This document shows, in pieces, positions 33,908 to 43,626 of a stretch of DNA of 64,000 nt. The stretch is from CAZOJJ01 sp964580105 (GTDB lineage: Bacteria > Bacteroidota > Rhodothermia > Rhodothermales > Rubricoccaceae), in assembly GCA_964580105.1 (NCBI GenBank), contig CAZOJJ010000006.1:33326-97325 (forward strand). The letters are read 5' to 3'. Each line of letters begins with the position of its first letter. Position 1 is the stretch's first letter. Made by a program: the position numbers and the translations under genes. Under the pieces are notes generated by a model. It was not told the DNA's origin, did not search any database, and was given only the letters and a program-made list of their open reading frames with translations.

Positions 33908-34720
33908 CTATCGGGTCACGCTGAGCGTGTACGTGCCCGTCTCGCCCTCGGAGAAGGCATTGGCGAGGATGCCGAAGAGGCCCGTCCAGGGCGCGGTAAA
34001 CGTGAACTGGGCGTCGGTGCCTCCGCCGCTGTCGTCGTCGGCCGAGTATTCATCGGGGTGGAAGAAATAGCCGTCGTCCAGGGGCCCCACGATGAGGTAG
34101 GCGTCGAAGTCGTCCGAGCGCATGGTGATGGTGACGGTCTCGCCATCGCCAAGCGCGAGGACGTGCGGCTCGTAGTACGTGCCGTCGTAGTAGACCGCGC
34201 TCTGCTCGGTCAGTCGGCTGGTCACGGGCTCACCGACGTCGATCATGGATGCGTCGGACAGGTCGAGCGCCGCTTCAACGTCGTCGTAGTCACCGTCGTG
34301 TGCGTTGAGGTCGTTCGGGTCGCCCTCGGTGAGGGAGATCGTGTACCGGCCGGTCTCCCCTTCGTAGAGCGCGTTGGCGCGGACGTAGACGCGCCCGTCC
34401 CGATCCGCCGTGAAGACGACGTAGGAGTCGGTCGTGTCGCCGTAGTCGTCGTTCGATCCGATCTCCTCCATCCCCGCCTCGTCGTAGCCGAGGGAGAGGA
34501 AGGTGTCGAAGTCGTCCGACGCGAGGTAGACGGCGTAGGTCCGGCCGGCCTCGGCGTCGAAAGTGTAGGGGTCGTAGTACGAGCCGTCGCCGAGCGCGAG
34601 GTCGTCCGACGTGAGGACACCGTCGATGGTGTCGCCAAGGTCGAGGTGGATCTGGGCGGCTGCTCCCAGAGGCAGCGTGAGCAGGGCGAGGGCGCTGGCG
34701 CGCCGGAGCAAAGAGGGCAT
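33908..34720 (-). CDS. Secreted protein with two PPC-like beta-sandwich domains
   Basis: 270 aa; signal peptide ends near LGAAAQ (residue 22). Two similar domains of about 115 residues: the first with DPYTFDAEAGRTYAVYLASDDFDTFLSL and GRYTISLTEG, the second with EPHVLALGDGETVTITMRSDDFDAYLIVG and GTYTLSVTR. This matches bacterial pre-peptidase C-terminal type domains, here without any peptidase. It is very acidic (many Asp), suggesting Ca2+ binding or adaptation to salt. No T9SS tail is seen. Confidence 0.75.
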   Translation of the reverse strand: MPSLLRRASALALLTLPLGAAAQIHLDLGDTIDGVLTSDDLALGDGSYYDPYTFDAEAGRTYAVYLASDDFDTFLSLGYDEAGMEEIGSNDDYGDTTDSYVVFTADRDGRVYVRANALYEGETGRYTISLTEGDPNDLNAHDGDYDDVEAALDLSDASMIDVGEPVTSRLTEQSAVYYDGTYYEPHVLALGDGETVTITMRSDDFDAYLIVGPLDDGYFFHPDEYSADDDSGGGTDAQFTFTAPWTGLFGILANAFSEGETGTYTLSVTR

Positions 34721-34765
34721 GGGATGTCGTAGGGTGGGGAAGCGAGGGGGCAGGCGTCGAACAGC

Positions 34766-34774
34766 CGCAACCTA
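34766..34774 (-). promoter_or_regulatory. Candidate -7 element TAGGTTGCG
   Basis: First T is 54 bases before the start of the two-domain secreted protein. Confidence 0.4.
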
Positions 34775-34807
34775 CGCCGTTCGAGTATCCGAGCCGCCTA
34801 CGAGAAC

Positions 34808-34849
34808 GGGGCGGCCTCCGCCGAGCGGTACGCTCGGGGAAGCCGCCCC
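34808..34849 (-). terminator. Likely groESL terminator hairpin
   Basis: Outer stem GGGGCGGC / GCCGCCCC encloses a perfect inner hairpin CCGAGCG-GTA-CGCTCGG, 30 bases past the groL stop. No U-run follows. Confidence 0.5.
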
Positions 34850-34878
34850 CTGAGGCGTTCGGGCCGGAACGGCCGGAC

Positions 34879-36513
<1,635 letters not shown>

Positions 36514-36580
36514 GAGTGGGGTGCGGGTTGGATTGCAGAGGGGGGAGCGTATGTCGTATCTCGGTGCGTATTCCGTATCT

Positions 36581-36621
36581 CGTAGTGCGTCAGGGGGGCG
36601 TGGCCACCGGTGCGCACTACG
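36581..36621 (-). other. groS-groL intergenic hairpin
   Basis: CGTAGTGCG (36581-36589) and CGCACTACG (36613-36621) form a perfect 9-bp stem with a 23-base loop, inside the 117-base groS-groL spacer. It could be an mRNA processing or partial-termination site that sets the groES:groEL ratio (inference). Confidence 0.5.
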
Positions 36622-36630
36622 CCGTACGCG

Positions 36631-36924
36631 TTATTCCGAGACGATGCCGAGGATGTCGGACTCGCGCATGATCATGACCTCTTCGTCGCCGAGCGTGATC
36701 TCGGTGCCGGCGTACTTCCCGTAGAGCACGGTGTCGCCCTCCTTGACGGTCATGTCGATGTGCGTCCCGTTCTCGACCTTGCCCGGGCCGACGGCGACGA
36801 CGGTGCCGCGCTGCGGCTTCTCCTTGGCGGTGTCGGGGATGTAGAGGCCGCCGGCGGTCTTCTCCTCGGCGTCCTGGGGCTTGACGACGACGCGGTCGGC
36901 AAGCGGCTTGATCGAAACGGCCAT
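36631..36924 (-). CDS. groS: 10 kDa co-chaperonin GroES
   Basis: Lid of the GroEL chamber. 97 aa with IKPLADRVVVKPQDAEEKTAGGLYIPD, the mobile loop, and VLYGKYAGTEI. First gene of the groESL operon, 51 bases downstream of a CIRCE operator. No Shine-Dalgarno is visible. Confidence 0.98.
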   Translation of the reverse strand: MAVSIKPLADRVVVKPQDAEEKTAGGLYIPDTAKEKPQRGTVVAVGPGKVENGTHIDMTVKEGDTVLYGKYAGTEITLGDEEVMIMRESDILGIVSE

Positions 36925-36975
36925 GGGATGCTGGAAACGGTTAGTGAGGAAAGGGTCAGAAGGGGAAAACCCAGG

Positions 36976-37002
36976 TTAGCACTCTCCGACCGAGAGTGCC
37001 AG
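36976..37002 (-). promoter_or_regulatory. CIRCE operator (HrcA binding site)
   Basis: TTAGCACTC-N9-GAGTGCCAG matches the CIRCE consensus TTAGCACTC-N9-GAGTGCTAA at 16 of 18 arm positions; the two changes are at the outer end of one arm. Its place before groS is the classic one. HrcA itself is not in the window. The site also lies 69 bases from the divergent TAGTTTCCA motif of the gene at 37083. Confidence 0.92.
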
Positions 37003-37070
37003 CGCTTTCACTCGACGCGCGGTGGGAGGATTCAATCGTTCCCGTTAAGACTCCGTAAAGGGCGCGTCCG

Positions 37071-37079
37071 TAGTTTCCA
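37071..37079 (+). promoter_or_regulatory. Candidate -7 element TAGTTTCCA directly before an ATG
   Basis: First T is 12 bases before the ATG at 37083; predicts a leaderless mRNA. Confidence 0.45.
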
Positions 37080-37082
37080 CCC

Positions 37083-37589
37083 ATGCCGCACGCCGTCTCC
37101 CCGTCCTCGTTCCGCGCCCCGGTCTGGTGCGCCGTCCTGTCCCTCGCGCTGGTCGTGCTGGGGCTGGCCGTCGCGCCGCCGTTCGTCGGGCCCGGCTGGC
37201 GGGTCGGGCTGATGGAGGCGTTCGCCTGGGTGTGCCACCAGCAGCCCGAGCGGTCGTTCGCGGTGGACGGCGTGCCGCTGGCGTTGTGCCACCGGTGCAC
37301 CGGGATCTTCGCGGGCTTCGTGGTGGGGCTGGGGCTGATGCCGGTGCTCCGACGGCCGCTGCGGCGGCTCGCCCGGCACGACCGCCTCCTCCTCGTCGCC
37401 GCGCTCGTACCGCTCACCCTCGACTGGGGCCTCGGCGTCGCCGGGCTGTGGGCGAACACCCCGCCGTCTCGTATGCTGACCGGGCTGCTGTTCGGCCTCG
37501 CGGCCGGCCTCGTGGCCGGGCGGGCCATTGCGTACCCGCCTCCTCGTCAGGCTCCTCGGCCTGCCGTGCCAGCGGCATCCGCCGGCTAA
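37083..37589 (+). CDS. DUF2085 membrane protein
   Basis: 168 aa with four or so hydrophobic segments. The DUF2085 signature is clear: VCHQQPERSFAVDGVPLALCHRCTGIFAG, with conserved Cys/His that could bind metal or heme-like cofactor. Function unknown. The next membrane protein starts 29 bases downstream. Confidence 0.85.
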   Translation: MPHAVSPSSFRAPVWCAVLSLALVVLGLAVAPPFVGPGWRVGLMEAFAWVCHQQPERSFAVDGVPLALCHRCTGIFAGFVVGLGLMPVLRRPLRRLARHDRLLLVAALVPLTLDWGLGVAGLWANTPPSRMLTGLLFGLAAGLVAGRAIAYPPPRQAPRPAVPAASAG

Positions 37590-37618
37590 TCCCTTCCACT
37601 CACCCAACTGCACGTCCC

Positions 37619-38113
37619 ATGGAAAACAAGTGGCCGTCCATCCTCATCGGCGCCCTCGCTTACGCGTTGCTCAGCCTCGTCATCAGCTTCCTCGGTATGA
37701 CCGGCGCCGCGGCCGGCATCGTCGGCTGTCTCGTACCCTTCGTCAGCGGTCTGGTGGCCACCTGGCACTACGCGTCCACCTACCGCGTGACCCTGACGCC
37801 GGGATCCGGAGCCGGAATGGGTGCCCTGGCCGGCGTGATCGGCGCGGTGATCGGCGGGGTGCTCGTGCTCCTGCTCGTCTCGGCCGGGATCCTCCCCGAT
37901 CCGATGGAACTGGCGCGTGAGCAACTGGAGAGCCAGGGGATGAGCGAGGAGCAGCTGGAGCAGGCGATGGGGATGGCGGAGATGTTCTCGAACCCGGTGC
38001 TCGGCCTCGTCATCGGGGCGGTGTTCGGCGCCATCCTCGGTGCCATCAGCGGCCTCCTCGGCGCCGTGTTCTTCAAGAAGGGGGAGGCCGACGCCGACCT
38101 CGACGGCTACTAG
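37619..38113 (+). CDS. Small membrane protein, DUF4199-like
   Basis: 164 aa with four hydrophobic segments (about 8-27, 33-48, 66-92, 125-155), a charged stretch rich in Glu and Met (LESQGMSEEQLEQAMGMAEMF), and a basic-acidic tail (KKGEADADLDG). It resembles DUF4199/yip-like membrane proteins; family assignment is tentative. No enzyme motif seen. Confidence 0.65.
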   Translation: MENKWPSILIGALAYALLSLVISFLGMTGAAAGIVGCLVPFVSGLVATWHYASTYRVTLTPGSGAGMGALAGVIGAVIGGVLVLLLVSAGILPDPMELAREQLESQGMSEEQLEQAMGMAEMFSNPVLGLVIGAVFGAILGAISGLLGAVFFKKGEADADLDGY

Positions 38114-38144
38114 GCCGTGGCGGGCGGCGCAGCGGGACGCGGGC

Positions 38145-38153
38145 TACCTTCGG
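38145..38153 (+). promoter_or_regulatory. Candidate -7 element TACCTTCGG adjacent to the glycosyltransferase ATG
   Basis: First T is 11 bases before the ATG at 38156; another predicted leaderless start. Confidence 0.45.
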
Positions 38154-38155
38154 GC

Positions 38156-38947
38156 ATGCCGAACCTTGCGCCCGCTTCCGTTCCCGGTGAGACGACGACG
38201 CTCGCCCCGCCCCGGGCGAGCGTCGTCGTCCCCACGCTCGACGAGGAGAAGACGCTCGCGGCCGTGCTGGCGCCGCTCCGCGCGGCGGCCGGCCGGCTCG
38301 GCCTGGAGGTCATCGTCTCCGACGGCGGCTCGACCGACGGCACGCTCGCCCTCGCCCTCGGCCTCGCCGACCACGTCGTCGTCCACCGGGGGCCGGCGCG
38401 GCAGACCATCGCCGCCGGGCGCAACGCGGGCGCGCGGCACGCCTCGGCCGAGGTCCTCCTCTTCTTCAACGCCGACGTCACCTTCCCCGCCGACCTCGAC
38501 GGCTTCCTCGGCGAACTCATCGAGGCGGCCACGGCGTACGGCGCGGCAACGTGCCGCGTGGCCGTCCACCCCGACGCAGCCCGCCTCGACGACCGCGTCG
38601 TCCTCGGCGTGTGCAACGCCATCTTCTGGACGTGGAACCAGGTCCGCCTCGGGATGGGGCGCGGCGAGTGCCACGCCGTCCGCCGCGACGTGTTCGAGGC
38701 CGTCGGCGGCTACGACGAGGCGCTCGTGGCGGGCGAGGACTTCGACCTCTACCGGCGCATCGCACGCCGGGCGCGCCGCGAGGGCGGGCCGAAGATCCGG
38801 TTCCTCTGGCACCGCGTGCTCTACGAGGACCCCCGCCGCTACCGGAAGAAGGGGTACGCCCGGACCATGCTCGACTGGTTCCGCAACACGGTCTACGTCA
38901 CCTTCCGGGGCCGGTCGTATTCGACCGACTGGGAGGCTATCCGGTGA
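38156..38947 (+). CDS. Family 2 glycosyltransferase
   Basis: 263 aa GT-A fold enzyme that transfers a sugar from a nucleotide sugar. Motifs: ASVVVPTLDEEKTLAAVLA at the start, IVSDGGSTDGT (diphosphate binding), FFNADVTFP (DxD-like), and GGYDEALVAGEDFDLYRRI (acceptor/base region). No membrane anchor is obvious; one segment near VCNAIFWTWNQVRLG may contact the membrane. The ATG at 38156 is preferred to a GTG at 38117. Substrate unknown; no polysaccharide cluster is nearby. Confidence 0.88.
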   Translation: MPNLAPASVPGETTTLAPPRASVVVPTLDEEKTLAAVLAPLRAAAGRLGLEVIVSDGGSTDGTLALALGLADHVVVHRGPARQTIAAGRNAGARHASAEVLLFFNADVTFPADLDGFLGELIEAATAYGAATCRVAVHPDAARLDDRVVLGVCNAIFWTWNQVRLGMGRGECHAVRRDVFEAVGGYDEALVAGEDFDLYRRIARRARREGGPKIRFLWHRVLYEDPRRYRKKGYARTMLDWFRNTVYVTFRGRSYSTDWEAIR

Positions 38948-38962
38948 ACGATCCGGACGGGA

Positions 38963-39664
38963 TCACGCCGCCGGGTGGCCGGGTGCGAACTCGTCGGGGC
39001 GGGGGAGGCGGCGGTGGCGGATGTCCTCGCCCTCGATGAGAAAGACGAGGGTCTCGGCGATGTTCTTCGCGTGGTCGGCGATGCGCTCGATGGCCTTGCT
39101 CATCGTGACGAGGTAGACGAGGGCCTCGGCCCGGCCCGGGTGTGCGCGGATGAGCGCAGCGAGGCGCTCCTTGTTGGCCTCGTGAAGGGCGTCCACCTCC
39201 CGGTCGTGCGCGACGACGCGGCGGGCGAGGAGGCGGTCGCGCTTGAGGAAGGCGTCCTGCGCCTGGCGGAGGATCGTCCGCGCCACGTCGGCCATCTCGG
39301 TGATCTTCGTCTCCCGAAGCAGCTCGCCGCCGCCGACGAGGTGGGGCGTGTGCTTGGCGAGGTTCTTCGCGTGGTCCCCGATCCGTTCCAGGTCCGTGTT
39401 CACCTTCACCGCCGTCACGATGAGCCGGAGGTCCACGGCGACGGGCGTGTGGAGGGCGAGGATGCGCTCGCACTGGTGGTCGACGGCGAGCTCGAGCTGG
39501 TCCACCTCGTCGTCGCGGTCGCGGACGGTGGCGGCCTTCTCGGCGTCGCAGCGGGAGACGGCGTCGATGGCGTCGGCGAGCTGCTCGTCGACGAGGAGGT
39601 GCATCCGGACGAGGAGGTCCCAGAGGATCTCGAGCTCCTCGTCGAGGGGGCGATGGACGGACAT
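38963..39664 (-). CDS. phoU: Phosphate transport system regulator PhoU
   Basis: 233 aa, two three-helix bundles with the metal-binding PhoU repeats (DLRLIVTAVKVNTDLERIGDHAKNLA and a second ...IERIADHAKNIAE). Negative regulator of the Pst transporter and of Pho signalling through the sensor kinase. The start at 39664 opens with MSVHRPLDEELEILW as in the family. Last gene of porin-pstSCAB-phoU. A small hairpin GGGGC-GAT-GCCCC precedes it (about 39713-39725). Confidence 0.95.
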   Translation of the reverse strand: MSVHRPLDEELEILWDLLVRMHLLVDEQLADAIDAVSRCDAEKAATVRDRDDEVDQLELAVDHQCERILALHTPVAVDLRLIVTAVKVNTDLERIGDHAKNLAKHTPHLVGGGELLRETKITEMADVARTILRQAQDAFLKRDRLLARRVVAHDREVDALHEANKERLAALIRAHPGRAEALVYLVTMSKAIERIADHAKNIAETLVFLIEGEDIRHRRLPRPDEFAPGHPAA

Positions 39665-39753
39665 GGTGGACGTGAGAGGCGGGCAGTGAGAAGCGGGCAG
39701 TGAGGAAGACGGGGGCGATGCCCCTTCTGACTCCTCACTTCCATCGTCTTGCT

Positions 39754-40629
39754 TCATCCAAAGCGGCCGGTGATGTAGTCCTCGGTGCGGGGGTTGGCGG
39801 GCCGCGTGAAGAGCACGTCGGTCCGGTTCAGCTCGACGAGCTCGCCGAGGTAGAAGAACGCGGTCTCATCGCTGATGCGCGAGGCCTGCTGCATGTTGTG
39901 GGTGACGATGACGAGGGTGTAGTGCTTCTTGAGCTCCAGGATCGTCTCCTCCAGCTTCGCCGTGGCGATGGGGTCGAGGGCGGAGGCCGGCTCGTCCATG
40001 AGCACGACGTCGGGCCGGACGGCGAGCGTCCGCGCGATGCAGAGGCGCTGCTGCTGGCCGCCGGAGAGGCCGTACGCGTGGTCATGCAGCCGGTCCTTCA
40101 CCTCGTCCCAGAGCGCCGCCTGCCGGAGGCATTGCTCCACCAGCTCGTCCATGTCGCCGCGGTACCCGTTGATCGTCGCGCCCCAGGCGACGTTCTTGTA
40201 GATCGTCTTGGGGAACGGGTTGGGTTTCTGGAACACCATCCCGATGCGGCGGCGGACCATCACGGGGTCGGCACCCTCGTAGAGATTCTGGCCGTCGAGG
40301 CGGATGCGGCCGTCGAGGCGGGTGCCGGGGATGAGCTCGTTCATCCGGTTGAGGCACCGGAGGAGCGTGCTCTTGCCGCAGCCGGAGGGGCCGATGAAGG
40401 CGGTCACCTGATGCGGAGGCACGTCCATCGTGATGTCCCTGAGCACCTGCTTCGGTCCGTACCAGAAGGAGACGCCCTCGATCTGGATCTTGGGCTGCGG
40501 CGTGGTGGTGCGGTCGGCCGGGCCCTCCGGCCTCGGGCGGTGGGCGGGGGTGCGCCCGTCGGGCTCGGGGTGCTCCAGGGCCTCCGCGTCGTGGCGGAGG
40601 GTGTCGGCGGTGCTCGTCGTGTCGGGCAT
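39754..40629 (-). CDS. pstB: Phosphate ABC transporter ATPase PstB
   Basis: Drives ATP-dependent phosphate import. Walker A GPSGCGKST (80-88), signature LSGGQQQR, Walker B VLMDEPASALDP, switch His in IVTHNMQQA. The first about 45 residues are a Pro/Thr-rich extension not found in E. coli PstB (291 versus about 257 aa). The core begins KIQIEGVSFWYG; a later start is possible, but there is no better in-frame ATG before it. Confidence 0.96.
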   Translation of the reverse strand: MPDTTSTADTLRHDAEALEHPEPDGRTPAHRPRPEGPADRTTTPQPKIQIEGVSFWYGPKQVLRDITMDVPPHQVTAFIGPSGCGKSTLLRCLNRMNELIPGTRLDGRIRLDGQNLYEGADPVMVRRRIGMVFQKPNPFPKTIYKNVAWGATINGYRGDMDELVEQCLRQAALWDEVKDRLHDHAYGLSGGQQQRLCIARTLAVRPDVVLMDEPASALDPIATAKLEETILELKKHYTLVIVTHNMQQASRISDETAFFYLGELVELNRTDVLFTRPANPRTEDYITGRFG

Positions 40630-40689
40630 GGGGGCGAAGGAGAGAAGGTCGGACGGTGCGCCGAGGCGGGCGGGATCGGGGGACGTCCG

Positions 40690-41589
40690 TTAACCGGCGC
40701 GGTGCTTCTCGCAGTGGTGGCGGAGGAGGATGGCGCCGAGGTTCATCGCAACGAGCAGCACCATCAGCACGACGATGGCGGCGGCGGCGAGTCCCTGGAA
40801 TTCGACCTGCGGCCGGGCGGTCCAGTTGAAGATCTGGATGGGGAGCACGGTGAACGAGTCCAGCACGGACGCGGGCAGGAAGGCCACGAAGGAGAACGCC
40901 CCGATCATGATGAGCGGGGCCGTCTCGCCGATGGCCCGGCTGAGCGCGAGGATGACGCCGGTGAGGATGCCGGGCGCGGCGACGGGGAGGAGGTGGCCCC
41001 AGACGACCTGCCAGCGCGTGGCGCCGAGGGCGTAGGCGCTCTCGCGCAGCCCCGAGGGCACCGCCCGCAGCGCCTCCTGCGTCGCGATGATGAGGACGGG
41101 CAGCACCAGCAGCGCCATCGTGATGCTCCCGGCCAGGAGGCTTCGGCCGAGCCCGAAGAACCGCACGAACAGCGCCAGCCCGAGGATGCCGTAGAGCACG
41201 CTCGGCACGCCGGCGAGGTTGGCGATGTTGACCTGGATGGCGCGGAAGAACCACCCGCGCGGGGCGTACTCCTCCAGGAACACCGCGCTCGCCACGCCCA
41301 CGGGCACGGCCAGCAGCGCCGTCAGCCCCATCACCCACAGCGAGCCGACGAGGGCGCTCTTGATGCCGGCGCGCTCGGGGATGCGCGAGGGGTAGCTGTC
41401 GAGGAAGGCGAGGTCGAGCCACGGCAGCCCCTTCAGGAACACGTCCACCAGGAGGGTGACGAGGACGAGGAGGCCGAAGAGGGCGGCGAGCAGCAGCCCG
41501 GCGGCGAGCGCGAGGCTCCGCCGCTTTCGCGCCTCGACGCGCTCGTCGAACGCGGGGGCGCCGAACGTCCGGGCAGCAGGAACGGGCAT
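40690..41589 (-). CDS. pstA: Phosphate ABC transporter permease PstA
   Basis: 299 aa, six membrane helices, with the permease coupling segment GLRESAYALGATRWQVVWGHLLP and IGETAPLIMIG. Partner of PstC. The start at 41589 is two bases after the pstC stop, indicating coupling. Confidence 0.95.
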   Translation of the reverse strand: MPVPAARTFGAPAFDERVEARKRRSLALAAGLLLAALFGLLVLVTLLVDVFLKGLPWLDLAFLDSYPSRIPERAGIKSALVGSLWVMGLTALLAVPVGVASAVFLEEYAPRGWFFRAIQVNIANLAGVPSVLYGILGLALFVRFFGLGRSLLAGSITMALLVLPVLIIATQEALRAVPSGLRESAYALGATRWQVVWGHLLPVAAPGILTGVILALSRAIGETAPLIMIGAFSFVAFLPASVLDSFTVLPIQIFNWTARPQVEFQGLAAAAIVVLMVLLVAMNLGAILLRHHCEKHRAG

Positions 41590-41591
41590 GC

Positions 41592-42515
41592 TCAGTAGCG
41601 CTCCCGGAAGCGGCGAATGACGGCGTTGGCGAGGAGGTTCATCCCGAGCGTGAGGAGGAACAGCAGGAGGCCCACGGCGAAGAGGCTGTGGTAGACGGTC
41701 GAGCCGGCCGGCGTATCGCCCAGGCTCACCTGCACGATGAAGGCCGTCATCGTCTGGACCGATTTCGTGGGGTCGAGGGTGAGCTGCGGCGTGGCGCCGG
41801 CCGCCAGCGTCACGATCATCGTCTCGCCGACGGCGCGGCTGAGCGCGAGGATGAACGAGGCGACGATGCCCGAGAGGGCGCCGGGCACGAGCACGCGGAG
41901 GACGACCTCGATCTTCGTGGCGCCGAGGGCGTAGGCGCCCTCGGCCAGCGCGCGGGGGACCGACCGGAGCGCGTCCTCGCTGAGGGAGGCCACCACCGGC
42001 AGGATCATCACCCCCACGACGAGGCCGGCCGAGAGCGCGTTGTAAATGCTGAGGGTCGGGATGAGCCGCTGGAGCAGCGGGGTCACGAACGTGAGGGCGA
42101 AGTAGCCGTAGACCACCGTCGGCACGCCCGCGAGCAGCTCCAGCCCGGGCTTGAGGACCTTCCGCACGCGCGCCGGCGCGTACGCGGCGACGTAGATCGC
42201 GCTCATGAGCCCGAGCGGGATCGCCACGGCCGCCGCGATGACCGTGATCAGCAGCGTCCCGCTCACGAGGGGAAGCACGCCGTACTGCGGGTCCACGAAC
42301 TGCGGCGTCCACTCCGCCTCCGTGAGGAACCGCCACGGCGACACCTCGGCGAAGAAGGCGACGGACTCGTAGACGAGCACGCCGGCGATGCCGAGCGTGG
42401 TCACGACCGAGAGCAGCGCGCAGGCGCCGAGCGCGGCCGCGATGGCCTGTTCCTTCGGGCTGCGGAACACGTTGGCCGTGAGGTTCACCAGCGGGGGCTG
42501 CCGGGCGAAATCCAT
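41592..42515 (-). CDS. pstC: Phosphate ABC transporter permease PstC
   Basis: 307 aa, six helices; permease motif RALAEGAYALGATKIEVVLRVLVP and VGETMIVTLAAG. Periplasmic loop EWTPQFVDPQYGVLPLVSGTL is typical. Lies 70 bases after pstS. Confidence 0.95.
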   Translation of the reverse strand: MDFARQPPLVNLTANVFRSPKEQAIAAALGACALLSVVTTLGIAGVLVYESVAFFAEVSPWRFLTEAEWTPQFVDPQYGVLPLVSGTLLITVIAAAVAIPLGLMSAIYVAAYAPARVRKVLKPGLELLAGVPTVVYGYFALTFVTPLLQRLIPTLSIYNALSAGLVVGVMILPVVASLSEDALRSVPRALAEGAYALGATKIEVVLRVLVPGALSGIVASFILALSRAVGETMIVTLAAGATPQLTLDPTKSVQTMTAFIVQVSLGDTPAGSTVYHSLFAVGLLLFLLTLGMNLLANAVIRRFRERY

Positions 42516-42585
42516 CGGTCGAGGAAGAGGCGGGGGAATGGAGGACGGCGGAGGGGCATGGCTGTCTTCGCTGCTTTCCGCCTCG

Positions 42586-43614
42586 TCATTGAGGCGCCAC
42601 CGCCGTGTCCGCCTCGGCGCCGCTGCCGAGGAGGTCCTCGATGGTCACGCCGATCTGCGAGCCGCCGGCGAACACGCTGCCGGTCGTGCCGGCCTCGAAG
42701 CGCTCGCGGGCGGCGGCGTAGCCGGCCTCGGAGAGCGGGACGTACCCCACCTCGGGCGCGAGCACGCCGGCGTTGTCGAGGTAGAAGGCCACGAACGCGC
42801 GGACGGCCGGGTCGGTGGCGCGGTCGGCACGGGCGTAGATGAAGATGGGGCGGGAGAGCGGGGTGTAGGAGCCGTCGCGGACGGTTTCTGCCGAGGCCGG
42901 CACGCAACCGTCGCCATCGTCCACCCCCACGAGGCGCAGGCGCTCCCGGTTGGCCTCGTAGTAGGCGAGGGGGATGAAGCCGAGGGCGCCGGGGTCGCCG
43001 GCCACACCCTGCACGAGCACGTTGTCGTCCTCGCTGGCGGTGAAGTCGGCGCGGGAGGCGCCCTCCTCGCCGCCGATGGCCTCGGTGAAGTAGTCGTAGG
43101 TGCCGCTGTCGGTGCCGGCGCCGTAGAGGGACAGCGGGCGATTCGGGAAGCCGGTGCGGACCTGGCTCCAGGCGTCCACCGCCGAGCCCGGCTCCCAGAT
43201 CGCGCGCAGCTCCTCGACGGTGAGGCATTCGACGAAGTCGTTGCCCGGATTCGTGACGATGGCGATGCCGTCGTAGGCGACGGGGAGCTCGATGAAGTCG
43301 TAGCCGCCGGCCGCCTCGCCGGGCTTGACGGGGCGGGAGGCGTCGCTGATGTCGGTTTCGCCGCGGAAGAACTTGGCGAAGCCGCCGCCGGTCCCGCTCG
43401 TGCCGACGGTGACGCGGATGCCGGGGTGGGTGCGCATGAACTCCTCGGCCACGGCCTCGGAGAGCGGCGCGACGGTCGAGGAGCCGTCGATGAGGATGGA
43501 GCCGGAGAGCCGGGCGCCGTTCTCGGCCGGGGTGTCGCCTCCGCCGCAGGCGGTGAGGCTGAGCGAGAGGGCGAGCGCGAGGGTGGCCGTGAGGAGGCGT
43601 CGCGATGTCATCAT
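42586..43614 (-). CDS. pstS: Phosphate-binding lipoprotein PstS
   Basis: Periplasmic phosphate receptor. 342 aa with lipobox LSLTAC (Cys23). Phosphate-binding segments: LIDGSSTVAPLS, GTSGTGGGFAKFFRGETDISDASRP, and GAGTDSGTYDYFTEAI. Extra length at the C-terminus (about residues 295-342) is less conserved. Lies 12 bases downstream of the porin gene, so the porin is part of the operon. Confidence 0.95.
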   Translation of the reverse strand: MMTSRRLLTATLALALSLSLTACGGGDTPAENGARLSGSILIDGSSTVAPLSEAVAEEFMRTHPGIRVTVGTSGTGGGFAKFFRGETDISDASRPVKPGEAAGGYDFIELPVAYDGIAIVTNPGNDFVECLTVEELRAIWEPGSAVDAWSQVRTGFPNRPLSLYGAGTDSGTYDYFTEAIGGEEGASRADFTASEDDNVLVQGVAGDPGALGFIPLAYYEANRERLRLVGVDDGDGCVPASAETVRDGSYTPLSRPIFIYARADRATDPAVRAFVAFYLDNAGVLAPEVGYVPLSEAGYAAARERFEAGTTGSVFAGGSQIGVTIEDLLGSGAEADTAVAPQ

Positions 43615-43626
43615 GGGATGGCGGGG

